Below are positions 45,066 to 56,229 of a stretch of 64,000 nucleotides of DNA, in pieces. Each line of letters starts with the position of its first letter. Position 1 is the stretch's first letter. Source of the DNA: Bettongia penicillata ogilbyi (lineage: Eukaryota; Chordata; Mammalia; Diprotodontia; Potoroidae); the NCBI GenBank assembly GCA_023548195.1, contig JAJHZJ010000800.1:372001-436000 (forward strand), given 5' to 3'. The translations under genes and the position numbers were made by a program. The notes beneath the pieces are model-generated. The model saw nothing but the letters and a program-made list of their open reading frames with translations. It made no database searches and had not been told where the DNA came from.

Positions 45066-45780
45066 TTCTGCCAGACTGCCTCCCAGTCTTCCCAGACATT
45101 CTAATTATTGCTCATTTCCTATTCTTCTACTCATGGGTGTTTTCCATATTTCTACTCTTTTTCACTTCTAGTACCTTATAAGAGCTTTTTTTGTGTTCTA
45201 GTGTTATCATAAATATTTCCAGCTTCCTGAAACATTTTGTCTTGTTCTCTGAGCTTTTGTGGCATAAAAATATAAACTTTATCCTCAGTGGAGAGTGACT
45301 AAAACCTTCACAAAAATGGATATGGTAGAATACGTTCTCCTCTCCTCATTTTTTCTCCCTCCACCTCCATTCTGTATACAGTTAAACCTGGCAACAGAAA
45401 TTAAAATTAAATTAAATTAAAACTCCTCTAATTTTGGAATGAAAATGACATTGTGTGGGAGAAACAGTCTCTAGTTCAATAATTATTTTAGATTTCCCAC
45501 AAGGAGTCAACAACAGTGTTCCTATAGACTGATAAGTTGTTTACATCTTGGTGAGTTGTAATTCTAACTTTTAAATTTCAGACTTTTCAAGACAAAAAGA
45601 CTCTCAACAAGCCAAAATGAAGGGCAATCATATTCTGACTACGTTTGCATTTGTGAAATTGAAATTAAAAAATTCACCCCAAACTCCTCTAGTCTTCTTC
45701 ACTTGTACATTTATGATAGGTAGCATCCAAATTGGAGTCAGAAAATGGAACTAGGTTCAACTCTCCTCTCTGCCATTCTG
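45066..45780. other. Intergenic sequence, no gene seen
   Basis: Holds a short (ATTAA) run at 45401-45423. Confidence 0.55.
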
Positions 45781-45784
45781 ACCC

Positions 45785-45905
45785 AACCTGACAAGAATAT
45801 ATTAAATACCTATTTAGTACAAGACTCTTGGGAGATACAAATACAAAATGAAAAAAAGAATTTGCCCTGAAGGACCTTATATTCAACTGGAGAAAGCAAT
45901 ATAAA
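45785..45905 (-). repeat. L2 tail, antisense
   Basis: AATATATTAAATACCTATTT, TTGGGAGATACAAATAC, AGGACCTTATATTCAACTGG. Confidence 0.6.
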
Positions 45906-46185
45906 CGTTGTTGTTCAGTTGTATCTGACTCTTCATGATTCTGTGGACCATAGAATGCCAGGTCCTTCTGTCCTCCATTGTTTTCTGAAGTCTCTCCAAG
46001 CACTTGTTCCACAGGGTATTCTTAGTAAAGATACTAGAGTGGTTTGCTATTTCCTTCTCCAGTGGATAACCTTTTGTCAGAGCTCTCCACTATGACCTCT
46101 CCATCTTGGGTAACCCTGTATGGCGTAGCTCATGGTTTCACTGAGTTATGCAAGCTCCTCTGGCATGAGAAGGCAGTGATCCAGG
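45906..46185 (-). mobile_element. BovB-like RTE LINE fragment, antisense
   Basis: The plus strand reads GTTGTTGTTCAGTTGTATCT, CTGTGGACCATAGAATGCC and AGGTCCTTCTGTCCTCC. This wording is close to the ends of ruminant BovB (TTCAGTCGTGTCC, GGACTGCAGCACGCC). The minus strand reads GGQKDLAFYGPQNHEESDTT. Only the 3' part is present. Confidence 0.65.
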
Positions 46186-46788
46186 AGGGAAATATGAACA
46201 TAGATAAGTACATTTAAAATGCATAAAAAGTAAATACAAAGTCACTAGGTGTGGGCAGACACTTCTAATGAATCTCGATAGGATATCTGTCTAATGTTGA
46301 TGACATAGATGTGTCTGCTGAATCACAGGGTGGTTAGAAGTAAGATTTGATTCAGGAAAGATGTTATAATTTTTTTTTACAGGTTGAGACCTTAATCTGT
46401 AGGTAAGCTGCAGGTCCTTGACACTGGTAAATCTGGTAGAGATTAAATTGATCTAAAAATCATATTAAGGTGATTAAAATCAGCACAAAAGTTTCCTGAA
46501 AATGAAGTGCCCTTTAAATTCATTTGTAGACCAGTCCACTTCTGTACTGCAAACAACCCTGATGGTGGATACATCTTTGAATGTCAAAGATAACAATGTA
46601 TAGTTTTACATATGATGTATAGAAGTGAAATTTATTCTGTGATTCCTGTATATAGAGAACAGACACAGCCTTAAAATTTTAAGTACCAGTATTGTAGGTT
46701 TAATTTCAGGTCAAGATCATTAGTAGTCCCATTTTTGAATTTAAGAGGGAACACTTCTTTGCTTTTTCCTTCTTTTTAAAGAACTAGG
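46186..46788. other. Intergenic sequence, no gene seen
   Basis: Nothing recognised. Confidence 0.55.
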
Positions 46789-47092
46789 TCTTAATTCCAA
46801 AGGACTTATGGTGAAAAATGCTATCCACCTCCAGAGAAAGAACTGGAGTCTGAATGCAGATTAAAGTAAACTTTAAAAAATGTTCCTGATTTTTTTCAGT
46901 CTGCATTTTCTTTCACAAGAATAATATGGAAATATGTTGTGTATGCTACACATGTATAATCTATATCGTATTGCTTGCCTTCTTGAGGAGAGGGGCCAGG
47001 AGGGAGGAAGAGAGATAATTGGGAACCAAAACTCTAAAAAATTAATGTTAAAACTGTATTTACATGTAATTGGAAAAAATATTAAAGACATA
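46789..47092 (+). mobile_element. L1 3' UTR fragment
   Basis: AAAGGACTTATGGTGAAAAA, CTATCCACCTCCAGAGAAAG, GTCTGAATGCAGATTAAAG and TTTACATGTAATTGG: a sense marsupial L1 3' end. Confidence 0.82.
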
Positions 47093-48040
47093 AAAACCAA
47101 GTCTTTATTCTGTCACACTTCCCATCTATTCCATCTCACCTGAACTGCTTCTCCTTCCCTTCCCCACTCATCTTCCAATTTTAGTGTTTCTCTTAGGTCC
47201 TTTAAGGCTTATTCCCTTAGTCTCTTTTCTCTCCTATACTTTCTGGTAGGGTTCCTCCCTCTGGGTGATCAGTCCTACCTCACAATCAGCCCCATTGTCC
47301 TGGTGTTTTCTATTGAGATTTCTTTCTATTGATTTAAATACATTTTAAATGGAATGGTTTCCTCATTGGAGCTTAAGTCCATCTCTCTTTATCATCTTAT
47401 GCAACATAAACATGGAGATTGGATCTGTTTGCAGCTATGCAGGCCAGAGTTCACTGCTCATAGCAGCCAGAGATGGAAAACACCTGTCAGAACCCAGTGT
47501 TCATCTTTTCCTTTGCCAGAGGATAGGACACTTTAAGTATTTTGATTGCAGCAGCTACTGTATGGATACCTATCTTTCTGATGTTTTGATTATTCGCAGA
47601 ACCATCAGCTAGATGTACAAACATAGGCCTGGATTTCTGAATTTTGCAGGAGAGTTGCTGCATGGTGCAGATATTCATAATCCAAGTAGCTTCCCCATGC
47701 CATCCGTGTGAATGGTGTGAGTGAAGGAAACAGCTGCAAAACATTGTCATTACATTTAAAGCAATGTCCTGCAGAGGGCAATCTTTGGAGCTCCAGAAGT
47801 GGTGGATTTCGCTGGTGAGGAGTTTATTCATGTAGGAAGAAAGCCAAGAAGTGAATTTGTTTTCAGCCAGCATTTGTAGATAGTGTGAGGGAGTTTGTTC
47901 GCCAAATGCTTACATGGCAAACTGTCCTAGTAGATTCCTTACTGATGGTAATGGAACGTTTGTGTGTTATACTTTTCAGTTTCATCCTGAATGAAACTGA
48001 CTATAACTAACCTTGCTAGTTATAGGACATGGAAAAAGGA
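47093..48040. other. Intergenic sequence with a long uninterpreted open frame
   Basis: Minus strand 47487-47873 is open for 128 codons outside any repeat I recognise. The product shows no domain or splice framing, so no gene is called. Confidence 0.4.
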
Positions 48041-48044
48041 GATC

Positions 48045-48260
48045 TGGAACAGGTTCTAGTCTTGGAGTCCAGAAAGGCCTGGGTTCAAATCCTGTTTCTT
48101 GACACTTACTAGCTGTGTGGCCATGGATTTAACACCTCTAAGCCTGGGTTTCCCCATCTATAAAGTGAAGGTATCTGTAGTGTCTAGGGTTGTTATAAAA
48201 GGAAAATGAGATAATGTATGTAAAGTACTGTATAAATGGCAGCCATTATTATTATCTATA
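48045..48260 (+). repeat. MIR-type SINE
   Basis: TTGGAGTCCAGAAAGG, TGGGTTCAAATCCTG, AGCTGTGTGGCCATGG, TTTCCCCATCTATAAAGTG and TAAAGTACTGTATAAATGGC. Confidence 0.85.
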
Positions 48261-48444
48261 GCCATTATTATTATCTATTATCACATAAATTTTAATGCAC
48301 AATAAATTTAAGGAATCAAAAATATTATTACCTTAGCAAGTATGTGTTGGCAGGCATGGTTTTTGAGGTTTGAAGAAATTTTGGAAAGAAATATGTATTT
48401 GATAGTAAATGTAGGTTGTAGTAAATAGTAAATTTGATAATAAA

Positions 48445-48545
48445 ATATCAGCTACTTGAGGGGAGGGACTGTTTTCCATATTGTTTTTGTAATCCTACTG
48501 CTTACCACAGTGCCATGTGGAGAGATGCTTAATAAAAATGTTATT
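48445..48545 (+). repeat. L2 tail
   Basis: GGGGAGGGACTGTTTTCC, CTTACCACAGTGCCATGTGG, ATGCTTAATAAAAATG. An AT-rich AAATA repeat follows at 48682-48727. Confidence 0.7.
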
Positions 48546-48833
48546 GGCAGATATAAAATATTAATTTTTTATTTAAGCCAATAAAATTTATTTTAAAAAT
48601 TATTGTTTTCCTCCCAATATCTTTGGAAGAAATAAGAAATAAGGCCTAGTTATGATATGATATGATTATCTGGCATTATTAAAATAAATATAAAATATAT
48701 AAATATAAAAATAAATAAAATAAAATTAGGGTAATTTGGACAGAAAGCTCCCTGCTCCCAAATCTTTTTCCCACAGCCAAGTTTTTGTGCCCAAAATTCC
48801 AGTCAATCCATTAATAACTATTTATTGAATGCT

Positions 48834-49082
48834 GGGGGCAGCTAGGTGGAACAGTGGATAGAATGCCAGGCCTGGGGTCAGGAAGACTCATCTTCTTGAG
48901 TTCAAATTTGGCCTAAAACATTTATTAGTTGTGTGAACCTGGGTCCGTCACTCACCTCTGTTTACCTTAGTTTCCTCATCTGTCAAATGAGCTGGAGAAG
49001 GAAATGGCAAACCACTCTACTATCTTTGCCAAGAAAACCTCAAATGGGGTCATGAAAAGTTACAGTGGACTGAACAACATTG
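48834..49082 (+). repeat. MAR1-type marsupial SINE
   Basis: GGGGGCAGCTAGGTGGAACA, AGGCCTGGGGTCAGGAAGAC, GAAGGAAATGGCAAACCACT, CTCAAATGGGGTCATGAAAA. Confidence 0.92.
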
Positions 49083-49599
49083 ATTGTCCACTATGTGTCT
49101 AATAAGAAATTCATTCCTTAGAGTTCCTTATATAAAATGTAAATGCTTCCGAGAGGGCGAAGCCTTGAGTACTTATCAGCTAACACCTGGAGGTAGGAAT
49201 TAGTTCACAAAATCATAAAATCTTGCAGTTAAGGACCTCTGAAACTATCTCACCCAGTTTGTATCTGACAGAGAATTCCCTCTACAACATACCTGACGAC
49301 TGATCGATCAGCCTTTGCTTACTTACCTCTGGGAGGGGGAACTTCACACCCTTGCAAGACATTTCATTCTACTTTTGGACAACTCTCATTGTCAAGAATT
49401 TTTTTTTTTTACATTGGTCCTGGGCCTGTCTGCAATTTCCACATTTCCCTCCTACTTCCAACCACTCCTTTTGATCAATCAGAACCATTCCAATCCTTTT
49501 TCGAGGTGACAGGCCTTCAAATCCTTGAAGACAACTCTCTTGTTTTCTCCAGGCTAAATATACCTAGTTCTTTCAACTGGCTTTCATTTGATAGATTGT

Positions 49600-49715
49600 A
49601 AAGTCCCTCATTAGATTATAAACTCCTTGAGGGTCTTTCACCTCTGTTTGTATCCTCAGCACTTAGCCCAATGCCTGGCACACAGTAGATGCTTAATAAA
49701 TGTTTATATTGATTA
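49600..49715 (+). repeat. L2 tail
   Basis: TATAAACTCCTTGAGGGTCT, CAGCACTTAGCCCAATGCC, CACACAGTAGATGCTTAATA. Confidence 0.88.
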
Positions 49716-49989
49716 ATCTCAAGGCCCTAAGGGAACTGAATACATATAAAATGAAAGAGATGGCTCAGACTTTGGGGAAGAATGAAAAGAAGGTAAAGAG
49801 AAAACTGTGAAGATAACTGTGAGACTGCCAGCAGATGTTCTTGTTTATATTTGTGGATTCTCTTGAAAATTTGGGATATTGGGAAGCTAGGCATGAGAAA
49901 ATCATCCACAGTTCCATTTATTTTTGTTCTTTCCTTTCTGAGAGGAATAGAAAAGAAACTACTTGATGCCTTCTAGCTTCCTCTGTTTC

Positions 49990-50110
49990 TTGACTAGGTG
50001 GCCTTGGACAAGTCACTTGTCTCCTTTGGGCCTACAGTTTCCTCATCTGTAAACTAAGAGAGTTGGATGAGATGATCTCCACAATCCTTACCAGTTAAAA
50101 ATTCTGTGAA
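49990..50110 (+). repeat. THER/MIR-like SINE 3' part
   Basis: GTGGCCTTGGACAAGTCACT, CAGTTTCCTCATCTGTAAAC, GATGAGATGATCTCC. Confidence 0.75.
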
Positions 50111-50407
50111 CAATCCTATAATTCTTTATTCCCCTTTCTACCCTACCCCTCCCAACCAAATTTTTTCTCTCTAAGAAAGGAGGGAAAATTGGTATTTTGA
50201 GGAAGAGAGATGAAAAGAACTTTTCTGTCTTTGGGAGCTTCCTTCCATGTTAGTGGCTAAAATATAACAGAACAGGTGATCATGGGCTTTAGTGGAATGT
50301 AACCAATGGGCTGCCTCTGGGAAAAAACAAAATGAAACAAAAAAGCCTCTAAAACGAATTTAAAAAGTGTTCCTGCTCTTATAATCAGATTAAGGGAATG
50401 TTTGGGG

Positions 50408-50565
50408 TAGGGGTGGGGAACCTTAGGCCTTGAGGCCACACAAGACCTCAATATCCCTCAATAAGGGGATTTGTTCTGTGAAGTTTGTATTCAATCAAAG
50501 GGCTCAACTTGAGGACCTAGAGGGGCATATGTGGCCTCGAGGCTGAAGGTTCTTCACCACCCTTG
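50408..50565. mobile_element. Palindromic DNA transposon (hAT-like MITE)
   Basis: 158-base element whose halves are inverted. The left end, GGGGTGGGGAACCTTAGGCC then TTGAGGCCACA, pairs with the right end, TGTGGCCTCGAGGC then TGAAGGTTCTTCACCACCC. There is no coding capacity. The GTGGGGAACC end with palindromic body is of the hAT-Charlie style by memory. A matching 8-base target duplication was not found. Confidence 0.65.
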
Positions 50566-50759
50566 GTGGGAATTCTCTTAACCGGTCCAGTAGTCTACTC
50601 AGGAATTACATTCATCTTGGATTCCATTCCCAGGACCTGGAACCTTTGGTAGCCCCAGGACCAACTAATATGGGAAAAGAAAATCTTACATTTTAACCTT
50701 CTTTTTGAAGTAAGTTAGAGAGATTTGAGGTTGCTGTAAGAGAAAAAAAATATAGTTCT

Positions 50760-51265
50760 CTGTAGTTTCTTTTATTTTTTATTTTAAATTTTATTTTTTT
50801 CAACCAATGAAAATCTACTTTTTCTTCATTCTATTCCCCTTTCCTCCCCTCTCTTTCCACTTTGAGAAAGCAAAAAAAAAAGCAAAATCTGGAATAATTT
50901 ACAAACATGTATAGTTAACACAAATTCCCATGTTGGTCATGTCCATATAAATTAGGTCTCAATCTACACCCTGAATCCATGATCACATCTTTGTTAGCAG
51001 ATGAGTAGCATGTTTCATAATGAATCTGAGAATTTTGGTTGGTCATTTGTATTGATCAGAGTTCTTAAGTCTTTCAGAGTTGTTTGTTTTGATAATATTG
51101 TTACTGTTATATAATTGTTCTATTTCTGCTCAGTTCACTAGTCAGTGGTTTGTAGAAATCTAACCAGGTTTTTCTGAAACCATTCCCTCCATCATTTCTT
51201 ACAGCACGAGAGTATTCCAATGACTTGTCAGTCATTCCCCAATTGATATCTCTTCAGTTTCTTAA
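50760..51265 (-). mobile_element. Old L1-like fragment, antisense
   Basis: ATTCCCATGTTGGTCATGTC, TGTTCTATTTCTGCTCAGTT, CCAGGTTTTTCTGAAACCAT, ATTTCTTACAGCACGAGAGT and ATTCCCCAATTGATATC match the 3' portion of antisense L1 copies. Confidence 0.75.
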
Positions 51266-51925
51266 TGGACTTTCAGCATTGACTTATTTGCCACCAAAAA
51301 AACTTCTAACTTTCGGTAGTTAGACTAAAGGTGTTTTTTTTTTTTTTTTCTTAAACAGCATCTCTGGTGGCATCTACACTAGAAATGAGAGAGAATCCTG
51401 TTGACAAAAGTAAAAATGACTTTCTAGTACTCTTTGGGAATGCTACATCTCAGAATGAATTAGCATGACTTGAGCTAGCCTCTGCTTTTCTTTCCATGGA
51501 TATCCTCACTCACTATACTGACTACATAGGTTGAGAAGGTGGGTGGCATTCTGAAACATCTCTGCTCTTGACTGAGCAGCGGAAGATCAAAGAGAATGGG
51601 TTATAGGGTTGATAATGAACAGAACAGACAAGCTGTACAAAAAGCTTTAGAAACACAGAAGAGTGTTTTAGAGAGTTCATATCAACAGGAAAATATCCTT
51701 CAGTGTAAGCAGATACATTCCTTAACTGAAGTTTTGTTAATGTATAATTTACAAAATCTAATTCAGTGCTTTCCAATCAAGGTTGTTCATTTGCTTATCA
51801 TTTCTTTGAAGTGAGTTTTAAAAAAAGATGGAAGGGTCAGTTTCACTTTCTGTTTTATTCTTTTATTCTGATATACTAAGGAAGTGCTCTTAAAGGGCTT
51901 ACATTCCCAGGACAATCAGGGAAGT
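51266..51925. other. Intergenic sequence, no gene seen
   Basis: Overlapping open frames on both strands at 51522-51814 show no recognisable domain. T-run at 51335-51349. Confidence 0.5.
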
Positions 51926-51927
51926 AG

Positions 51928-52125
51928 CATGGTGTCGTGGAAAAAGCACCAGACTAGAATTTAGGAGACCTGGATTGGAGTCCCAGTTCTGCCAATAATT
52001 AGATGTGTGACTTCAGTGAAGTCATTTCTACTTTCTGGGACTCATTTCTTTTTTTGTAAACTGTAAAGTTTGGATGAAATGATCTTATGGTTCCTTCTAA
52101 CTCTAAAAACCTAGGATTCCATCAG
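51928..52125 (+). repeat. THER/MIR-like SINE
   Basis: AGCATGGTGTCGTGGAAAAA, AGGAGACCTGGATTGGAGTC, TAGATGTGTGACTTC, GATGAAATGATCTTATGG. Confidence 0.8.
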
Positions 52126-52249
52126 AATTAAATATTTATATATTAAACTGATTTAAATTAAGAAAAAGTCATTGAAAGTTTTTCTTCTAACTGGTTCCAC
52201 ATATTCTACTCACACTGGTATTTACTTTTGTGTGGCTGTAAATGTGTAT

Positions 52250-52320
52250 ATATGCACACATTCATATGTTCATAAACACATATACATACATACATACATG
52301 CATGCATGCATATACACAAG
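52250..52320. repeat. (CATA)/(CATG) tandem repeat
   Basis: ACATACATACATACATGCAT units at about 52278-52315. The open frames through it are by-products. Confidence 0.85.
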
Positions 52321-52429
52321 GTCAAACCAATCTGGAGAAACTGGTTATTTTACATATAGGTCTGTCCATCTATAAATTGACAGACATAACTGGTCAGATG
52401 TTAATAGAGGCTTCCTTCATACTTTAAGA

Positions 52430-53820
52430 AAATATATCTTCATGAATGAAATACTAAAATATTAATTGAAAATAGTTCATTGGATTATAAATGTGAAACT
52501 CTTGTTAATTATTTTTAAATTTTGGGTTTTTCAACTTTATAAATGTGGCTTAAAAATAGATGTTTATTAAGCCTTGTATCAAACTTTTCCATGCTTGGGC
52601 AGATTTGGTCTTCCATTTTCCAGATAGATCAGCCTATTTTCAAATGGACTCATTCTGCTTATGGGTCTTAACCTACAAACTATATATATTTATAATATAC
52701 ACACATATGTTTCCTACTTCCTCTTTGTAGTGAAGTGTGGTACTTTGAATATAGTGAACTCTTAGTAAATGCCATTTGATTATAGCTCACTTATTTTCAG
52801 TGCTTCCAGTTAAAGTAATTGTGTTTAAACATGTCAAATACCTGATATGGTAAAATCACTAGATATTTTAAATGGAACGTACCTGTGAGAATTGAATTTT
52901 CTCAATGGAGATATTTGCTGTTGTTATTTTTAAAAATCATACATCATCTTTTATAGGGCAAATAGAAGTTTTCAAAACAAAAGACTGATAAAGGAAGAAT
53001 TTTTTCAGTTTTTAATGAAAATAAAGGAACAACTTAATTTTTAACCTGTGGTGAGGTAGGATAGTGCGGAAATAGACTGATCCTTGTTATTAACTAGTTA
53101 GGAAGAAAGGGTTAAAAGTTTCTAGCTATGCCAGACTTACTGCTCTGTGTATCTGTAACTCATGCTGTATAAGGCAGAACTCTGTACAAGTTGCTGAATC
53201 TTTTCAATTGCTTGGAGAGAAAGAGAAACCAAGGAAAACGGCATCAGAAACATAAGGTTTTGAATGAAAAGAACCCTTACCCCAAATTAAAAAAAAAAAA
53301 AAGAATACATTGCTTTAGCTTTTTAGGGAATATTTACTAGGTTAAACAGAATTCTTATCAATCCAGCTCTATTACTATATACAAGTTTTAGAGTATAATT
53401 ATATCCTTTGGCAGCTTTCATCTTAGCAGCTTTGGAAGCCTAAAACCATTGAAGAGCCGACTCCCCTCCCCCACTCTAGTTTAGCCTATAATAACTAGAG
53501 GCAGACACATTGGATTATTTATTAGCGAATTCTTTTCACCTTCTATCTAAGTAGTCATAGGTAAACCCAGAATAGAGCCGTGAACCACTCCCTGAAAGGG
53601 ATTCTAGTAACACCCAGTTGGTGTTCCACAACTTCTGCCTCTAAGTTATTCACTTTCCTAGCAATTAGGTAACAAATGCATTTTTCAAAGCTTTCCTCGG
53701 GCTTCCCCCACCTCGAAGCCAAAAAAATAAAATCAAATCAGAGCACCAGGTTTCAACACGCTGGACAGCTGGAAGAAGTGATCATTTCAGAAGTTTCTTT
53801 AGAGGGGTGGGGGACGGACA
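52430..53820. other. DPF3 distal upstream region
   Basis: AT-rich and free of recognised repeats for about 1.4 kb, unlike the rest of the intergenic space. No gene is seen. Confidence 0.5.
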
Positions 53821-53826
53821 GAGGGG

Positions 53827-53873
53827 ACGTGTGTGTGTGTGTGTGTGTGCGTGCGCGCGCGTGTGTGTGTGTA
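53827..53873. repeat. Alternating purine-pyrimidine tract (GT/GC)
   Basis: 47 bases of unbroken alternation with a GCGCGCGC core at about 53851-53860. It lies about 770 bases upstream of the DPF3 ATG and is a candidate Z-DNA-forming site. Confidence 0.9.
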
Positions 53874-54349
53874 GTGGGGGTGGGATCACGCAGTTTGGCC
53901 ACTGTGCATTATGTAACCAAAGCACTGGCTGTAGGAGGGAGGAAGACTGACATTGAGAAATTCCAGGGGGAGGGGAGCTGCGGCCCTGGAGTCATACAGC
54001 GCGCACAGCGCACAGTGCTAAGCAGTTCCAAGAAACCTAAAGAGGAAGGTGACTGATAGAAAGAGAATAAATTGGGAATAAGAATAATAAAAATATTTAG
54101 CATACAGTGCAGTAGAAAATGTCAGGACACGTGTAATTTATTTCTTTGATGAAATGGCAGGTTTCCAATTTTTTTTTTTTTTTGCACGTGAATAGGGGGC
54201 TTTGCTCTTTGGGGGATCAAAACCAGTACTGGCAATACATGGTCATTAATGAGAATGAATGACTGGGTTTTTAAAAAAATAGATATAATTTAAGTATTTC
54301 CACTCATTAGGGAAAAGTCACTAATTTTTTTTTAAAGTGGAAAACTATC

Positions 54350-54700
54350 CCAAATACTACAATTTACCGTCCGTCTTCACGTTTCCAGCCCCAAAAGAGC
54401 TCCTGGAATGGTACTGCCCCTTTAAGACCTGCTCGCTTTCCAGCTCTACAAAAGGGAGTGACCTCTGGGCTTTGACAGCTCCCCTAATAACTACCATCGC
54501 TCAGGCTCCACCCACTTGGCGACAGTCTTTCCCAATTGGTCAGCGGGCCGGTATCCCGCTCCCTGATTGGCTATCCGCTTCCCCTGAGCAAACCTTTAGA
54601 ACTCTGAGACAGACAATATTCTGTTACATTGTAGCAAAATGGCGACTGTCATTCACAACCCCCTGAAAGCGTAAGTAAGACTAAAAAATGTACATATTCC
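54350..54700 (+). promoter_or_regulatory. DPF3: DPF3 promoter region
   Basis: GC-richer block ending at the first coding exon. It contains CCAAT overlapping its inverse (CCAATTGG, 54532-54539), a second inverted CCAAT in GATTGGC (54566-54570) and a CCGC-rich context. No TATA box is placed correctly. The transcription start is not determined. Confidence 0.75.
54639..54670 (+). CDS. DPF3: DPF3 coding exon 1
   Basis: The ATG at 54639-54641 sits in a good Kozak context (A at -3, G at +4). It opens MATVIHNPLK, then two bases (GC) of a split Ala codon before the donor GTAAGTAAG at 54671. MATVIHNPLKA is the remembered N-terminus of DPF3 (BAF45C), the BAF-complex subunit whose tandem PHD fingers read acetylated and methylated histone H3. 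The remaining exons lie to the right, consistent with the very large first introns of this gene. DPF1 and DPF2 start differently in memory, which favours DPF3. Open frames overlapping this exon in another frame are shadows. Confidence 0.9.
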
Positions 54701-55396
54701 GCGTGGTTTCAATATGAAAAAAAGGGCGCCTTTCTCGGTGCGGATCGCAGGCAATGCACAGCGTCTCCAAGCTCCTCCCAGCCTTCGCATTCTCTCTTTT
54801 CTTTCAGATTCTTCTTTTTTTCCCCCTCCCAACCCGCAGAAATGTCAGGAGATGCAATTAACAAGAAGAAAATTGTTACATTTGTGTTCTGCTTAATTGG
54901 TGGAAGGAGAGAGAGAAGGGAGCAGCTGGGGGACACTGGCACCGGAGCGCTGTGAAGCTCCGGGGATTGTAAAGAGCTCAGGGACGGGCACGATTCTGAG
55001 CTCCACACTCCCCACAGGGTGGCGAGTTGGGGGACATGGGGTGGTTGGAATTGGGGGTGTGTGTGTATGTGGAGAAAGGCATGGAGAATGTTTTAAAATG
55101 CACTTGAAGAAGTCGAGCGCACCCGTATCCAATGACAGGTTTTTCCTCTCCTGCTTCAGCCAAGCCCGGAGATCTGGACACTGGGCGCCTACGGAGTTTG
55201 CAGTGCTTTTCTGATCCTACTCGGAAGGTTCTTTCCTTCCTGCCCCCCAGTTCGTTTTTCTACAAATCTTCCGGAGTTTTGAGTGACTTCTTCGAGGGAA
55301 GCAATCTGCCCTCTGTGATTGCAGGTCCAGGTGGCTGCCTCGGGGTTTTCCTGACAGGGCAGCCCTGGGAGCGTTCCCTTAGTGCTTTCTCGTAGG

Positions 55397-55398
<2 letters not shown>

Positions 55399-55470
<72 letters not shown>
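55399..55470 (+). repeat. (GT)33 microsatellite
   Basis: 66 bases of perfect GT plus a short ATGTGT extension, 0.7 kb inside DPF3 intron 1. Confidence 0.97.
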
Positions 55471-55639
55471 TGTATGAGGAGTGCGTGTGTATGCGTTGAA
55501 CATAGTAAATTAATTACTCATATTAACCTGTGGTTGATTTCGAGGAAGGAAACAGCTACTGTTCTTATGAATGATTTTTTTTTGGGGGGGGTAGGTAATA
55601 AATAGTGGAGGAGGAGGAGACAAGATTTGTGTTTCCTCG

Positions 55640-56220
55640 CTCGAAAAGGCAGCCTTTACTTCGAGCCAGAGCGAGGGGGCAGGTGCCTCTAGATGCTGCC
55701 GAAAGACTTTGAGCGAGCGCCCAGATCCGGGACAGAGGGAGGGATAGGGGAGGGCACGCAGGGGCCAGTCTTCTTTCTCTAGATCGAGTTTCTTCCTTCC
55801 ATTCTTTCTTGCTTGCTTTTTTCCGTCCGCTTTCCAGTTCGGGGTGCCGTTAAGCTGTCAGGCGGTGAAGGGGGCAGAGTCCGGGGGTGTCCTCAGGAGG
55901 TGAGCGTGAAGCTGCAAAGGGAGTCTGAGTGGGAGAGGATTGATGGTCCCTTTGAATTCGCACGATCGAGGAGAGCCCCTAGACTCTGCTTACTTCCCCA
56001 GGACCTCCTAGTTAGATCGAGTGGGAGTCGGACTTTTCAGAGATCTGTGGCAGGCAGTGACCTGCATTCTTTCGACTCCTCGCTGCTCGGGTTGCCTCCC
56101 TGTCTTCTCGAGTTGGAAACGACTCAGAACAGAGGGCTTTCCGGGGACCGGTGGTGGCAGCCGCTGATACTGCCTCAGTGTGCCACCCTTATTGCACCCC
56201 CGCTCCGCTGGGTAGCAGCA
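55640..56220. promoter_or_regulatory. GC/CpG-rich block in DPF3 intron 1
   Basis: CpG-rich compared with the surroundings (for example GAGCGAGCGCCCAGATCC near 55710). It is probably the downstream part of the DPF3 CpG island. An alternative first exon is possible but not shown. Its plus-strand open frame of 139 codons (55813-56232) has no recognisable domain. Confidence 0.55.
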
Positions 56221-56229
56221 ATTAAAGAA

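Noticed and set aside
54337..54666. Plus-strand 109-codon frame over the DPF3 start
   Set aside because: It overlaps the DPF3 ATG in another frame and runs through the promoter CCAAT boxes; it is a shadow.
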